A stretch of DNA of 8,409 nucleotides. Origin: UMGS1484 sp045661365. GTDB lineage: Bacteria > Bacillota > Clostridia > Oscillospirales > Acutalibacteraceae. Below are positions 1 through 5,473 of the stretch, one piece after another (the stretch's first letter is position 1; each line of letters opens with the position of its first letter). The DNA is taken from positions 1 through 8,409 of the forward strand of contig JAZRFL010000169.1 in NCBI GenBank assembly GCA_045661365.1, given 5' to 3'. A program made the position numbers and the translations under genes. The notes below the pieces were generated by a model. The model had not been told where the DNA came from. It searched no databases and saw nothing but the letters and a program-made list of their open reading frames with translations.

Positions 1-139
1 AGATTTTTACAGAGTTATTATTCAGAAATTGTTCTACTTTCTTATTAAACTTTTCTTCGGTAGGCATAAACATACAGTGTTTGTAAATCTCATATGTTTG
101 TAAAATATCGTTCTTGTGAGTTAATTCTATTAGGTTCAT
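1..139 (-). CDS. 5' part of a gene cut by the window edge, possibly a GNAT-family N-acetyltransferase
   Basis: An ATG at 139-137 opens a frame that stays open for 46 codons to the left edge, so only the N-terminus is visible. An AGGTG ribosome binding site (146-150) lies 6 nt upstream and a good promoter lies behind it, so I regard the gene as real. The peptide starts MNLIELTHKNDILQTYEIY and continues with a 'CMFMPTEEKF' stretch. The short beta strand followed by 'D-I-x-x-x-Y-E-I' helix and a Cys resembles the first strand and helix of GNAT acetyltransferases, which transfer acetyl from acetyl-CoA to amines. The acetyl-CoA binding motif would lie outside the window, so the family call is weak. 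The piece is markedly AT-richer than the rest of the window. It could equally be an unrelated small cytoplasmic protein. Confidence 0.5.
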   Translation of the reverse strand, partial: MNLIELTHKNDILQTYEIYKHCMFMPTEEKFNKKVEQFLNNNSVKI

Positions 140-177
140 TACACGCACCTACAAATTCTTATTTATCGGTTAGTTGT

Positions 178-206
178 ATTATAGCATGATTTTAGACAAT
201 ATTAAA
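178..206 (-). promoter_or_regulatory. Extended -10 promoter for the left-edge gene
   Basis: Read on the minus strand, a perfect TATAAT (178-183) is preceded by TG at the extended -10 position (TGCTATAAT). A weak -35 candidate, TTTAAT (201-206), sits 17 nt upstream. The predicted start of transcription falls about 30 nt before the AUG at 139. An extended -10 commonly compensates for a poor -35. Confidence 0.6.
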
Positions 207-216
207 GAGAATACTA

Positions 217-255
217 AAAAACACCCACAGTTCTTAAAAAATGACGGGTGTTTTT
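217..255 (-). terminator. Terminator after the MATE gene
   Basis: A perfect 10-bp inverted repeat pairs AAAAACACCC (217-226) with GGGTGTTTTT (246-255), with a 19-nt loop. On the minus strand the second arm runs into a T tract (GGGTGTTTTTTAG), as expected of a rho-independent terminator about 60 nt past the MATE stop codon. The large loop makes it weaker than the other terminators in the window. The symmetric A/T ends would let it act in both directions. Confidence 0.6.
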
Positions 256-314
256 GTGTCGTGTTGTACTGTCCTTAACTGTACGCCTCATATGCCGTTG
301 TTTTTTTGTTTGTG

Positions 315-1643
315 TCAATATCCGTATTGCTTTTTCTTCCAAAGAAAGCAGGGGAGGGTTACGCAAAGTGACAGCAATTCGGCCACGGTGGTTGCCATCC
401 AGATCCCGTCGGTTTGAAACCATAACGGCAATACCAAAATGGTGATCACTTGAAACAGCAAGGTACGGGAAAAGGAAATGACAGCCGAAATACCGCCGTT
501 GTTAAGAGCGGTAAAAAAGGAGGAGCCAAATACGTTAAAGCCAAACAGCAAAAAGGAAAAAGCGTACCATCGGAATCCCGTAACCGTTAGGTTGTACAAA
601 TCGACGTCGTACCCCACAAACAGTTTGGCAAAGGGACTTGCCATAGCAAAGGAAATGGTCGCCATTGTGACGCCTATGCACCCGATTACGGTCAAGCTTT
701 TTCGGTACAGATTGTGCAATTCCTTTTTGTTGGAAGCACCATAGTGAAAGCTGATGATCGGAGCGCTTCCCAAGCAATACCCAAAAAACACGGCGGCAAA
801 AATAAAGTTCACGTACATAATGGCGCCGTATGCCGCAACCCCGTCATCTTGCGCAAATTTCAGCAGTTGAAAGTTGTATAGCATGGTAACCACCGAAGCG
901 GACACGTTGGTCAGCAGTTCAGACGAACCGTTGGTACAGGCTTTTAGCAGAATTTTGCCGTTCCACAAAGGGCGGGTCAACCGCAACAAACTGCGGTTTG
1001 GCAATAAAAAGTAGAGAAAGGGTGTTAATCCCCCCACCATTTGACTCAATGCGGTGGCCAATGCGGCACCTTCGATTCCCCAGCCCCATTGCCCCACAAA
1101 TAAAAAGTCGAGAACAATGTTGGTGATTCCCGCCAAAATTGTGACGTATAGTCCCATTTTTTGCTTTTCTGCGGCAATAAAAAAGGTTTGAAATACGTTT
1201 TGCAGCATGAAAAAGGTGTTGGCGATTAAAATAATACGGGCATAGCTAACGGCTTCGGTGAGCATGGTACCGCTTGCGCCCAACAAAACGGCAAGGGGTT
1301 TTAAAAACAGCAGGCTGACCACCGTTAATCCCACACCGCCGATAACCACAGTGTAGATCATGAGGGAAAAGATCCGATTGGCTTTGGTATGGTCACCTTC
1401 GCCCAAGGTTTTGGCAACGATTGCCGTACCGCCGGCACCGATCATGAAGCCCATAGCCCCTACAATAATTAAGACAGGCATCATAAGATTGACCGCCGCA
1501 AAAGAGGTTTTGCCCACGTAGTTGGACACAAAATAACCGTCTACTACGCTGTAGATCGAAGTACAGATCATCATTAAAATAGAAGGGGTAACAAACCGCA
1601 TGAGTTTTGAGTAGGTAAAATGATCGGACAATTGAACCCGCAT
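315..1643 (-). CDS. MATE-family multidrug/cation antiporter (inner membrane)
   Basis: A 442-residue integral membrane protein of the size and hydrophobic profile (about 12 transmembrane helices in two 6-helix halves) typical of MATE exporters. These use Na+ or H+ gradients to expel cationic drugs, dyes or metabolites. The N-terminal half has the expected 'RFVTPSILMMICTSIYSVVDGYFVSNYVG' first helix and loop, then 'FAAVNLMMPV', then 'GAGGTAIVAKTLGEG' after helix 2. The second half repeats the fold, with 'ASVVTMLYNFQLLKFAQDDGVAAYG' and 'GSAPIISFHYGA'. The closest general resemblance is to Firmicutes MepA-like branches, but the substrate cannot be told from sequence. The ATG at 1643 is chosen because AAGGAG (1652-1657) lies 8 nt upstream and the protein starts where family members start. 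It is a single-gene unit with its own near-consensus promoter and a terminator on each side. No regulator gene is adjacent. The family call is secure; the substrate is unknown. Confidence 0.93.
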   Translation of the reverse strand: MRVQLSDHFTYSKLMRFVTPSILMMICTSIYSVVDGYFVSNYVGKTSFAAVNLMMPVLIIVGAMGFMIGAGGTAIVAKTLGEGDHTKANRIFSLMIYTVVIGGVGLTVVSLLFLKPLAVLLGASGTMLTEAVSYARIILIANTFFMLQNVFQTFFIAAEKQKMGLYVTILAGITNIVLDFLFVGQWGWGIEGAALATALSQMVGGLTPFLYFLLPNRSLLRLTRPLWNGKILLKACTNGSSELLTNVSASVVTMLYNFQLLKFAQDDGVAAYGAIMYVNFIFAAVFFGYCLGSAPIISFHYGASNKKELHNLYRKSLTVIGCIGVTMATISFAMASPFAKLFVGYDVDLYNLTVTGFRWYAFSFLLFGFNVFGSSFFTALNNGGISAVISFSRTLLFQVITILVLPLWFQTDGIWMATTVAELLSLCVTLPCFLWKKKQYGY

Positions 1644-1676
1644 GGCAAACGCTCCTTTCGCTGGGGGTGCCTTGCT

Positions 1677-1705
1677 ATTGTATAGGAAGAAAATGGGAAT
1701 GTCAA
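1677..1705 (-). promoter_or_regulatory. Sigma-A promoter of the MATE gene
   Basis: Minus-strand TTGACA (1700-1705, perfect) and TACAAT (1677-1682, 5 of 6) are separated by exactly 17 nt, which predicts strong, probably constitutive transcription. Initiation near 1670 gives a leader of about 27 nt carrying only the AAGGAG ribosome binding site. No operator-like palindrome is visible in it. Confidence 0.85.
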
Positions 1706-1716
1706 GAAAATGTTAA

Positions 1717-1749
1717 AACACCCACCCTTGTACAAGAGGGGTGGGTGTT
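1717..1749 (-). terminator. Terminator of lipoprotein gene A
   Basis: An 11-bp perfect stem pairs AACACCCACCC (1717-1727) with GGGTGGGTGTT (1739-1749) around an 11-nt loop. On the minus strand it is followed by a TGTTTTAACATTTT tail, 22 nt after the stop codon of the gene ending at 1772. The promoter of the MATE gene begins about 10 nt further on, so the terminator insulates the two units. Confidence 0.8.
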
Positions 1750-1771
1750 GCTAAACCGAGATACCGGCGTG

Positions 1772-2935
1772 CTATTTGTTGGTTTCGGTATTACCATGGT
1801 TGTCGGTACCGTCGGAAATTTCGGTATCGGAAACCGTGATGGTAAACGAGTAGGTTTTTCCTTGGTGTTCGTTGCCGGCTTCTTCTTTCATTTTAACAAT
1901 TAAATGAAAGGGAACGGTTTCACCGGGTAACAGTACGTTGGTACCGTTGGCGCCGTAAACAGTAAAACGCCCCTGTTCCATCAATTCTGCCAAGGTGCCA
2001 AGATAGGTGCCGTTGATTGATTCCGTACCGTTTGCCGTATTGCTCGCACTATATACGCCGCTGTAAACGTCCAACATTTTTGCAATGTTGTCGTTACCGA
2101 CATTGGCGATGGAAAGGGTGTATTTCACCGCACGTTGGCCAACGTTGGTCAATTGTTGGTCAACGGCTACCACGTGTCCCGGTTCCCATGCGGCAGCGAC
2201 CGAAAATTTTGCTTCTTGCAACAACTTGGTTTTGGGGTCTATGGTCATGACGTGTGCACCGTCAAACATGGCAAAGGCAACGGTAGCATTGGCAAGGTTG
2301 GGATCAGCTTTCACGGCATTGCCCGTGACCGTAACCGAAAGAGAATCGGAATCTAATTGATTGATTTCGGCTTCGGTAACGTCACCACGCATGGCAAAAC
2401 CCGCTAAACCGTAGGTAGTGATCTCACCCGGCTGTAAGGGCGCTGTGTAGGTGATGAAATAGGTTGCGGTGGTGGCGGTAAGATTGGTAGTGACGATGTA
2501 TTCGGCCGACGTGTTGTAATCCAACGTAAGGAGTTGATCAAACGTAGCGGGAACGGTTACCACAAACCGTACGTAGGCGGGTGTGGTGCCGATATTTTCA
2601 ATATAGGTGTATTTGGCAATGGTCATTCCCGGCAAAAGATCGTTGTTTTGTGCTGCGTAATGACGGTATGCTTCATTGTCGGCAACAATCTTGCTTTTCG
2701 AGGCGATGGGGGATTGGTACAGATTTTGGCTTTCGTACAGTTGGATCGAAACGTCGTTGGAGTCGGTGGTTACCGTGGGTTGGTCATAGGGGACGGTGGC
2801 CGCAGAAGGGGAAGAAGGCAATTTGGCGGTGCTGTCTTCGGCAGGCTTGACGGTTTCGTTGTTACTGCACCCGGCCAATACCAGGGTGAGACAAAGGCAT
2901 AAAACGATATATAGAAACAAAAACGTTCGCTTCAT
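1772..2935 (-). CDS. TasA/camelysin-like domain lipoprotein (paralogue A of four)
   Basis: A 387-residue predicted surface lipoprotein with no known specific function. Residues 1-22 are a signal peptide with lipobox L20-A-G-C23, so the mature protein would be diacylated at Cys23 and tethered to the membrane. A Ser/Thr/Pro/Asp-rich linker spans about 24-60. A first beta-rich domain (about 60-210) has the 'LLPGMTIAKYTYIENIGTTPAYVRFVVTVP' pattern seen in N-terminal halves of SipW-associated Clostridia proteins. A second domain (about 244-373) carries the full signature: W250-E-P-G, N264-V-G, I284-A-K-M-L-D-V-Y291, LGTLAEL at 312-318, LLPGE at 335-339 and A353-G-N-E-H-Q-G359. The mature part has no cysteine. 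For the start, ATG 2944 lies only 2 nt from AAAGGAG whereas ATG 2935 lies 11 nt away and gives the MKR start shared with its paralogues, so 2935 is preferred and 2944 (three residues longer) is possible. It is a single-gene unit under the palindrome promoter. Confidence 0.8.
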   Translation of the reverse strand: MKRTFLFLYIVLCLCLTLVLAGCSNNETVKPAEDSTAKLPSSPSAATVPYDQPTVTTDSNDVSIQLYESQNLYQSPIASKSKIVADNEAYRHYAAQNNDLLPGMTIAKYTYIENIGTTPAYVRFVVTVPATFDQLLTLDYNTSAEYIVTTNLTATTATYFITYTAPLQPGEITTYGLAGFAMRGDVTEAEINQLDSDSLSVTVTGNAVKADPNLANATVAFAMFDGAHVMTIDPKTKLLQEAKFSVAAAWEPGHVVAVDQQLTNVGQRAVKYTLSIANVGNDNIAKMLDVYSGVYSASNTANGTESINGTYLGTLAELMEQGRFTVYGANGTNVLLPGETVPFHLIVKMKEEAGNEHQGKTYSFTITVSDTEISDGTDNHGNTETNK

Positions 2936-2975
2936 CTTGGTCATCTCTCCTTTGGGGAAGAAACTTTCTCATATC

Positions 2976-3004
2976 ATTTTACTAAAAAACGCACCAAAAA
3001 TCAA
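2976..3004 (-). promoter_or_regulatory. Promoter of lipoprotein gene A
   Basis: Minus-strand TTGATT (2999-3004) and TAAAAT (2976-2981) have a 17-nt spacer. The -35 hexamer directly abuts the GTTACA-N4-TGTAAC palindrome (3005-3020). The same -35 hexamer, spacing and palindrome recur at 5328-5372 in front of gene C, which supports both as real control regions. Confidence 0.8.
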
Positions 3005-3023
3005 GTTACAAAGCTGTAACCTT
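2996..3023 (-). repeat. 28-bp promoter block, copy 1 (identical to 5348-5375)
   Basis: These 28 bases are identical to 5348-5375 in the same orientation and at the same distance from a lipoprotein gene promoter. The block contains the operator palindrome plus the -35 hexamer and the first T-tract of the spacer. The flanking sequences on both sides differ between the copies, so the block is conserved beyond its surroundings. Confidence 0.85.
3005..3020. promoter_or_regulatory. Operator palindrome GTTACA-N4-TGTAAC upstream of gene A
   Basis: Perfect 6-bp arms, GTTACA and TGTAAC, are separated by AAGC. The centre lies about 43 bp upstream of the predicted transcription start, directly upstream of the -35 box. 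That is the usual place for an activator touching RNA polymerase, although a repressor overlapping the promoter edge is also possible. The regulator is not identifiable in the window. Confidence 0.7.
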
Positions 3024-3069
3024 TTCAAGCGGGAAAACGATGGCGTGAAATGAGCGGTGTGGCAAGTAA

Positions 3070-3108
3070 AAAACAACCGAGGACAATGGAAGCGTCCTCG
3101 GTTGTTTT
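3070..3108 (-). terminator. Terminator of the C-B lipoprotein operon
   Basis: A perfect 15-bp stem pairs AAAACAACCGAGGAC (3070-3084) with GTCCTCGGTTGTTTT (3094-3108) around a 9-nt loop. On the minus strand it is followed by further T residues (GGTTGTTTTTTACTTG). It lies 21 nt past the stop codon of gene B and about 50 bp before the operator of gene A, so A is transcribed separately. Confidence 0.9.
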
Positions 3109-3129
3109 GGTGTGGTTTTCTTGACGTAT

Positions 3130-4257
3130 TTATAGGTTCTGATCATAGGTAGAATTGCCAAATCCGTCAGGTTCATAGGGGATTTGGGTAGCGGTAATAG
3201 TAATGTCAAACGTGATTTCGGCCGTCATGTATTCGTTGCCTGCTTCTTCAACCATGTGGATCATCAGTTCGACCGCTTTGGACTCGCCGGGCAGCAAAAA
3301 GCCATTGTCTTTAATGTCGAAAGAATCAGCGTCGATCAGATCCTGCAAAGTGCCCAAGAAGTTGGCGGGAACCATGTCTTCGGCGGTAGTGCCAACATAA
3401 ACTTCCAAAACGTCAGCAAGGTTAGCATCGCCTTCTCGTTGTACGTTAGCAATAGAGAAACGATATTTCAGCGCTAAATCACCAACGTTCTTCAAAGTGT
3501 CAGCGGCATATTCAACATAACCGGGTTCCCATTTTTCGGAAATGAAGAACAATTGAGTATCGGAATTGAGTGCCATGTCCAAGGTGCCGGCTTGGATGTT
3601 TGAACCACTGGGGAGTTTTTTTCTTAAGTCCCAATGTTTTGTCGCCTCTTTTGCAGCATCCTCGAAACTAACGCCTTGGGACTGGATTCCAAATGCCTCA
3701 ACCAATATGGATCGATCTTGTAATTGTGAAAATTGATCATTGGAGGCATCACTACGGACGGTAAACGATTCAAACACCACTATGTCGTTGCCTCCGGCAA
3801 CAGCAATCGGGGGGTTGCCAACGCCGGTATAGGTGTAAAAATTATCATAGCCCTCTAACAATTGCCATCCGTTCAGTTGCAACGGTTCTATTATATCGCT
3901 CAATTGATTTTCAATTTTTACAAACAACCAAGCACTGTCGCTGTCTTCACGGACATGAAGTGTGGGATCTTTGGTGTAAGTATGTCCCGGTATGAGTTTG
4001 TAGGTGTTGTTGAGGGTTCGGTTGGAAGCGTCGGTGACATACATGCCATAAGGATCAACGGTTGCTTCGTCTAGGGTGATATGCACATTCCCTATGGTTT
4101 TGATTGCCCCTTGAGTGGGTTGTTCCGGTAAGTTAGAGTCGGAAGAGGATTCGTTGGACAAAGAGGTATTTTGCTTCGTGGTTTCCCCGCAACCGGTGAA
4201 AGAAACGGTCAAGCAAAGGATTAACAGTATACTGAGTAACCATGTGTTTTTTTTCAT
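3130..4257 (-). CDS. TasA/camelysin-like domain lipoprotein (paralogue B of four)
   Basis: A 375-residue predicted surface lipoprotein. The signal peptide ends in F20-T-G-C23, with a Phe at -3 instead of the usual Leu. A Ser/Asn/Gln/Glu-rich linker (24-50) follows. An N-terminal domain (about 55-205) contains YKLIPGHTYTKDPTLHV (86-102), W110-L-F-V-K-I-E-N, G130-W and a V160-V-F-E-S-F strand. I recognise this pattern from CalY/SipW-dependent proteins of Clostridia, in which it precedes the beta domain. The C-terminal domain (about 230-358) has W243-E-P-G-Y, N257-V-G-D, L280-A-D-V-L-E-V-Y287, FLGTLQDL, LLPGE (321-325) and E338-A-G-N-E-Y343. Its start is ATG 4257, with GAGG 7-8 nt upstream. A longer open frame to 4347 would bury the signal peptide and overlap gene C, so it is rejected. 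Only 10 nt separate it from gene C, whose stop codon TGA forms the first bases of gene B's Shine-Dalgarno sequence (TGAGGT). This implies coupled translation. The function is unknown. Confidence 0.83.
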   Translation of the reverse strand: MKKNTWLLSILLILCLTVSFTGCGETTKQNTSLSNESSSDSNLPEQPTQGAIKTIGNVHITLDEATVDPYGMYVTDASNRTLNNTYKLIPGHTYTKDPTLHVREDSDSAWLFVKIENQLSDIIEPLQLNGWQLLEGYDNFYTYTGVGNPPIAVAGGNDIVVFESFTVRSDASNDQFSQLQDRSILVEAFGIQSQGVSFEDAAKEATKHWDLRKKLPSGSNIQAGTLDMALNSDTQLFFISEKWEPGYVEYAADTLKNVGDLALKYRFSIANVQREGDANLADVLEVYVGTTAEDMVPANFLGTLQDLIDADSFDIKDNGFLLPGESKAVELMIHMVEEAGNEYMTAEITFDITITATQIPYEPDGFGNSTYDQNL

Positions 4258-4267
4258 TTTTATAACC

Positions 4268-5296
4268 TCATTTCGTTTCAGGTGATTTCGTTGCGTTAAC
4301 AATAAAATCAAAAGATAATTCGCCGCCTTGGTATTCGTTACCGACATTGATATTCATTTCTAAAGAAAACCAAACGGTTTTTTCTTGATTGGGTTGAAGC
4401 GTTCCTAAATCGGCCACGGTAAAAAAATGTGGTTTGGATAATTCGGATATAACCCCCAAATAGGTCAAAGCATTTGGATTGGTTCCGGCACGCACTTTAA
4501 TTACATCGGCTATATTTGCTTGTCCGGATGTAGTTGTGTTTGAAAATGCAAAGTTGCATTGGACCGGAACATTTCCCACATTTTTTACGGTTACGTAAGA
4601 AACATGGGTATCTCCCGGTAAAAAGGCATTAATGCCCATTGGGGCACTGTCTATGATATCGATATCGATATTGTCAGCAATAGAGGGCGTTGTAACAGCA
4701 ATACTTTGGTGGTCAAAGGGAAGCGCATCGGCACACAAAGAAAAATTTATGTGCTCGTTTTGGTATTCATTTCCGTCGGTTTTCAGAAGAATGCCGCAAT
4801 AAAGATTTTTGGTTTCACCGACTTTTAAAAGTTGAGGATCAATAAATGGGGCGGAAACAGTGAAATTGGTTGCATCGGCAGAAAAGAGACATTCGTAATT
4901 TTTGTCGTAGATTTTAACGATACATGACTCAGGTAAACGACCGCTTTCAAACGCAAAATACAGACGGTGTCGACAATCTACCGAACCGTTGTTGCGAATG
5001 TAAAATGGTTGGATTATTTCTCTGCCCGGTTCAAGGAAAGTGTTCCACGGCTCAAAAACAGGTGTACCACCGTTGAAATCGATGGACGGTTCACAAGAGG
5101 TAGGAGAGTCTTCTTCGAACGATATGTGAAGATCGTTTCCGTTAAAAATCATGATCGGTTCGGATTCAACCGATGCGTGGGTGGTTGATTTTTTTGCGGA
5201 TGTGGTTTTTCGCTTTGGTTTATGTTTACCACACCCTGTAAACGGAATCATTAAGCAAAGAATCAAAACAAAAACAATCATTGTCTTCTTTTTCAT
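4268..5296 (-). CDS. Two-domain, Cys-rich TasA/camelysin-like lipoprotein (paralogue C of four)
   Basis: A 342-residue predicted lipoprotein. The signal peptide ends F19-T-G-C22 and is followed by a strongly basic, Thr/Ser-rich linker (24-42). There are two tandem TasA-like domains. Domain 1 (about 54-192) has F87-L-E-P-G, Y99-I-R-N-N-G, L157-K-V-G-E and D174-G-N-E-Y-Q179. Domain 2 (about 208-337) has F225-L-P-G-D, V237-K-N-V-G, I262-A-D-V-I-K-V, YLGVISEL, L300-Q-P-N-Q and V318-G-N-E-Y-Q-G324. Domain 1 holds six cysteines (68, 108, 125, 136, 167, 188) and domain 2 one (247), whereas the mature forms of its paralogues have none or one. Disulfides or metal binding are therefore possible. The start at ATG 5296 has AGGAG 8 nt upstream and gives the family MKKK start; a frame reaching 5356 would run through the promoter. 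It is the first gene of the C-B operon, behind the double palindrome. The lipoprotein and family calls are good; the function is unknown. Confidence 0.8.
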   Translation of the reverse strand: MKKKTMIVFVLILCLMIPFTGCGKHKPKRKTTSAKKSTTHASVESEPIMIFNGNDLHISFEEDSPTSCEPSIDFNGGTPVFEPWNTFLEPGREIIQPFYIRNNGSVDCRHRLYFAFESGRLPESCIVKIYDKNYECLFSADATNFTVSAPFIDPQLLKVGETKNLYCGILLKTDGNEYQNEHINFSLCADALPFDHQSIAVTTPSIADNIDIDIIDSAPMGINAFLPGDTHVSYVTVKNVGNVPVQCNFAFSNTTTSGQANIADVIKVRAGTNPNALTYLGVISELSKPHFFTVADLGTLQPNQEKTVWFSLEMNINVGNEYQGGELSFDFIVNATKSPETK

Positions 5297-5327
5297 TGCA
5301 TCGACTCCTTTTTCTTTTTCTGCCATT

Positions 5328-5356
5328 ATTCTACGAAAGCAATTGGAAAAAATCAA
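5328..5356 (-). promoter_or_regulatory. Promoter of the C-B lipoprotein operon
   Basis: Minus-strand TTGATT (5351-5356) and TAGAAT (5328-5333) are 17 nt apart, with the same -35 hexamer and spacing as the promoter of gene A. Two palindromes stack directly upstream, followed by an A/T-tract (about 5394-5410) that could act as an UP element but also serves as the tail of the gene D terminator. Confidence 0.8.
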
Positions 5357-5375
5357 GTTACAAAGCTGTAACCTT
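5348..5375 (-). repeat. 28-bp promoter block, copy 2 (identical to 2996-3023)
   Basis: Second copy of the exact 28-bp match that also lies in front of gene A, placed identically relative to the -35 box. See the two operators and the promoter for what it contains. Confidence 0.85.
5357..5372. promoter_or_regulatory. Proximal operator palindrome of the C-B operon
   Basis: GTTACA-AAGC-TGTAAC, identical to the site at 3005-3020 and likewise abutting the -35 hexamer, centred about 43 bp upstream of the predicted transcription start. Confidence 0.7.
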
Positions 5376-5377
5376 GG

Positions 5378-5393
5378 GTTACAGTTTTGTAAC
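5378..5393. promoter_or_regulatory. Distal operator palindrome of the C-B operon
   Basis: GTTACA-GTTT-TGTAAC has the same perfect arms but a different centre. It starts exactly 21 bp (two helical turns) from the proximal site, so two protein dimers would sit on the same face of the DNA. Gene A has no intact second site at the corresponding distance. Confidence 0.65.
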
Positions 5394-5412
5394 TTTTTTT
5401 CTAAAAAAGAAA

Positions 5413-5441
5413 TTGCCCTTACGAGAGTATTGTAAGGGCGA
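5413..5441 (-). terminator. Terminator of lipoprotein gene D
   Basis: An 8-bp GC-rich core pairs GCCCTTAC (5415-5422) with GTAAGGGC (5432-5439) and extends by about two weak pairs, with a 9-nt loop. On the minus strand it is followed by AATTTCTTTTTT. It begins about 33 nt after the stop codon of gene D and separates D from the C-B control region. Confidence 0.75.
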
Positions 5442-5473
5442 GAAAAAGAGTGGTTTTGTTTTTAACGGGGGTC

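Noticed and set aside
2534..2902. 122-codon plus-strand open frame opposite lipoprotein A
   Set aside because: Gly/Arg-rich translation typical of an antisense shadow, no start context, and it lies fully inside a well-supported gene.
4258..4347. Extended 30-residue N-terminus for lipoprotein B
   Set aside because: It overlaps the end of gene C, places residues before an obvious MKKN signal peptide start, and lacks a ribosome binding site of its own.
5367..5383. Match to the GlnR/TnrA box consensus TGTNA-N7-TNACA between the two palindromes of the C-B promoter
   Set aside because: The fit arises from the inner arms of two tandem GTTACA-N4-TGTAAC sites, its centre (CCTTGGG) is GC-rich rather than the usual A/T run, and the gene A promoter, which shares the 28-bp block, has no such match.
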